In this document: positions 6,136 to 6,627 of the stretch, piece by piece | How positions within the stretch are numbered: the first letter of the stretch is position 1 | Layout: the number at the start of each line of letters is the position of its first letter | Source: CAWEHT01 sp963808455 | GTDB taxonomy: Bacteria; Chloroflexota; Anaerolineae; CG2-30-64-16 | DNA length: 6,627 nt | Direction of reading: 5' to 3' | NCBI GenBank assembly: GCA_963808455.1 | Contig: CAWEHT010000159.1 | Coordinates: forward strand, 1-6,627 | Notes under the pieces: generated by a model | Seen by the model: only the letters and a program-made list of their open reading frames with translations | The model's database searches: none | Told to the model about the DNA's origin: nothing | Position numbers and translations under genes: made by a program

Positions 6136-6143
6136 CCCTCCTC
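6136..6143 (-). promoter_or_regulatory. Shine-Dalgarno site for the small lipoprotein
   Basis: On the minus strand GAGGAGGG-ACGTC-ATG places a strong ribosome binding site five bases before ATG 6130 and fixes that start. Confidence 0.75.
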
Positions 6144-6190
6144 GAGGCCTGACTTACACTGTCTCAAACGTGCAAGCCATCTCCCCTGGG

Positions 6191-6219
6191 ATCATCGCGC
6201 ATAATGCCCAGAGCGTCAA
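6191..6219 (-). promoter_or_regulatory. Candidate sigma70-type promoter for the small lipoprotein
   Basis: On the minus strand TTGACG (6219-6214, five of six to consensus) and GATGAT (6196-6191, four of six) are separated by exactly 17 bases. This would start transcription near 6184 and leave a leader of about 50 bases before ATG 6130. The surrounding gap is visibly more AT-rich than the genes. There is no independent support beyond spacing and consensus. Confidence 0.4.
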
Positions 6220-6372
6220 TAGGGCGCCGAAAGCCTGCGTGTTCTCGCACAAGAAAGCGGCAACCCATACGAATTGCCGTAGCACCGCGAGTTGAGCGCA
6301 GCCGTGACGGGCCGGCTCCTGCACCCGAGGCCGCCGGCGCGCTTTCACGCACGCTTGCCCTCCGCTGCCGGC
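6220..6372. other. Gap between methyltransferase stop and candidate promoter
   Basis: This is the remainder of the 230-base gap between two minus-strand genes. It contains a weak stem (GCGTGC/GCGCGC with one G-U pair) near 6338-6355 and part of a 64-codon open frame (6348-6154, minus) that I do not accept as a gene. Nothing else is recognisable. Confidence 0.35.
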
Positions 6373-6627
6373 CTATTTTCTCCCGAGCACGCCGGCCGCA
6401 GTGCCTTGCATGCCGATCACCATCCGGACCTCGGCAAAGCCCAGCGAGCGGACCAGCCCCACCGTCTCTTCGCCGGCGCGCGCCACGGCCTGCTCGCCTT
6501 TCGCCCCGTGGGGCCGGTCAACGATGCAGGCCACGCCGCCCGGCCGCAGCACACGCCAGAGCTCCTGCAGCCCACCGGCCGGGCTGGACCAGTGGTCCAC
6601 CAAGTTGATCGCCAGCGCCTGGAATGT
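6373..6627 (-). CDS. SAM-dependent methyltransferase, C-terminal part (runs off the window)
   Basis: Only the last 84 residues are present; the frame is open to the window edge at 6627 and stops at TAG 6375-6373. It begins inside AINLVDHW, followed by GGLQELWRVLRPGGVACIVD. This is the class I (Rossmann-fold) methyltransferase pattern of a strand, an E/Q-L-x-RVL-x-PGG turn, and the next strand. The tail VRSLGFAEVRMVIGMQG fits the last strands of that fold. The SAM-binding GxGxG loop would lie upstream, outside the window, so substrate and subfamily cannot be told. A GTG at 6603 should not be taken as the start, because clear family sequence continues above it. It is followed by a 242-base gap before the next gene on the same strand. 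Confidence 0.82.
   Translation of the reverse strand, partial: TFQALAINLVDHWSSPAGGLQELWRVLRPGGVACIVDRPHGAKGEQAVARAGEETVGLVRSLGFAEVRMVIGMQGTAAGVLGRK

Overview
The window is GC-rich bacterial chromosomal DNA holding six protein-coding loci and no RNA genes, transposase or CRISPR array that I can recognise. My best guess for the source is a member of the Chloroflexota (Anaerolineae or a related class). That guess rests on lipoproteins with long Pro/Ala/Thr/Gln linkers, a secreted kelch-repeat protein, and a PurB that resembles animal adenylosuccinate lyase more than the Bacillus-type enzyme. It is an inference from style, not from a marker gene.

Plus strand, 1-2562: an adenylosuccinate lyase gene (purB, purine and AMP synthesis) is interrupted in this sequence by one extra base near 206-207 and one missing base near 737. 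It is followed 49-58 bases later by an intact moaA (radical-SAM GTP 3',8-cyclase, first step of molybdenum cofactor synthesis). moaA ends in a strong GC hairpin. The two genes share no pathway and no other Moa gene is present.

Minus strand, 6627-2715: reading leftward there is the C-terminal part of a SAM-dependent methyltransferase cut by the window edge. Next comes a small putative lipoprotein of unknown function with a frameshift in a six-base A run, then a secreted seven-repeat kelch beta-propeller, then a lipoprotein with a low-complexity linker and a C-terminal domain resembling LolA/LppX-like folds. Three consecutive exported proteins suggest a cell-envelope or surface neighbourhood. 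The gaps between them (about 230-390 bases) argue for separate transcription rather than a tight operon. The gap upstream of the kelch gene carries a 38-bp perfect direct repeat built around palindromes, the only repeat element outside coding sequence.

Three single-base indels break two otherwise well-conserved reading frames within 6.6 kb, so sequencing or assembly error must be considered before calling these pseudogenes. I found no evidence of a new defence, mobile or regulatory system. The points most worth checking are the indels, the palindromic direct repeats, and the near-identical kelch array.
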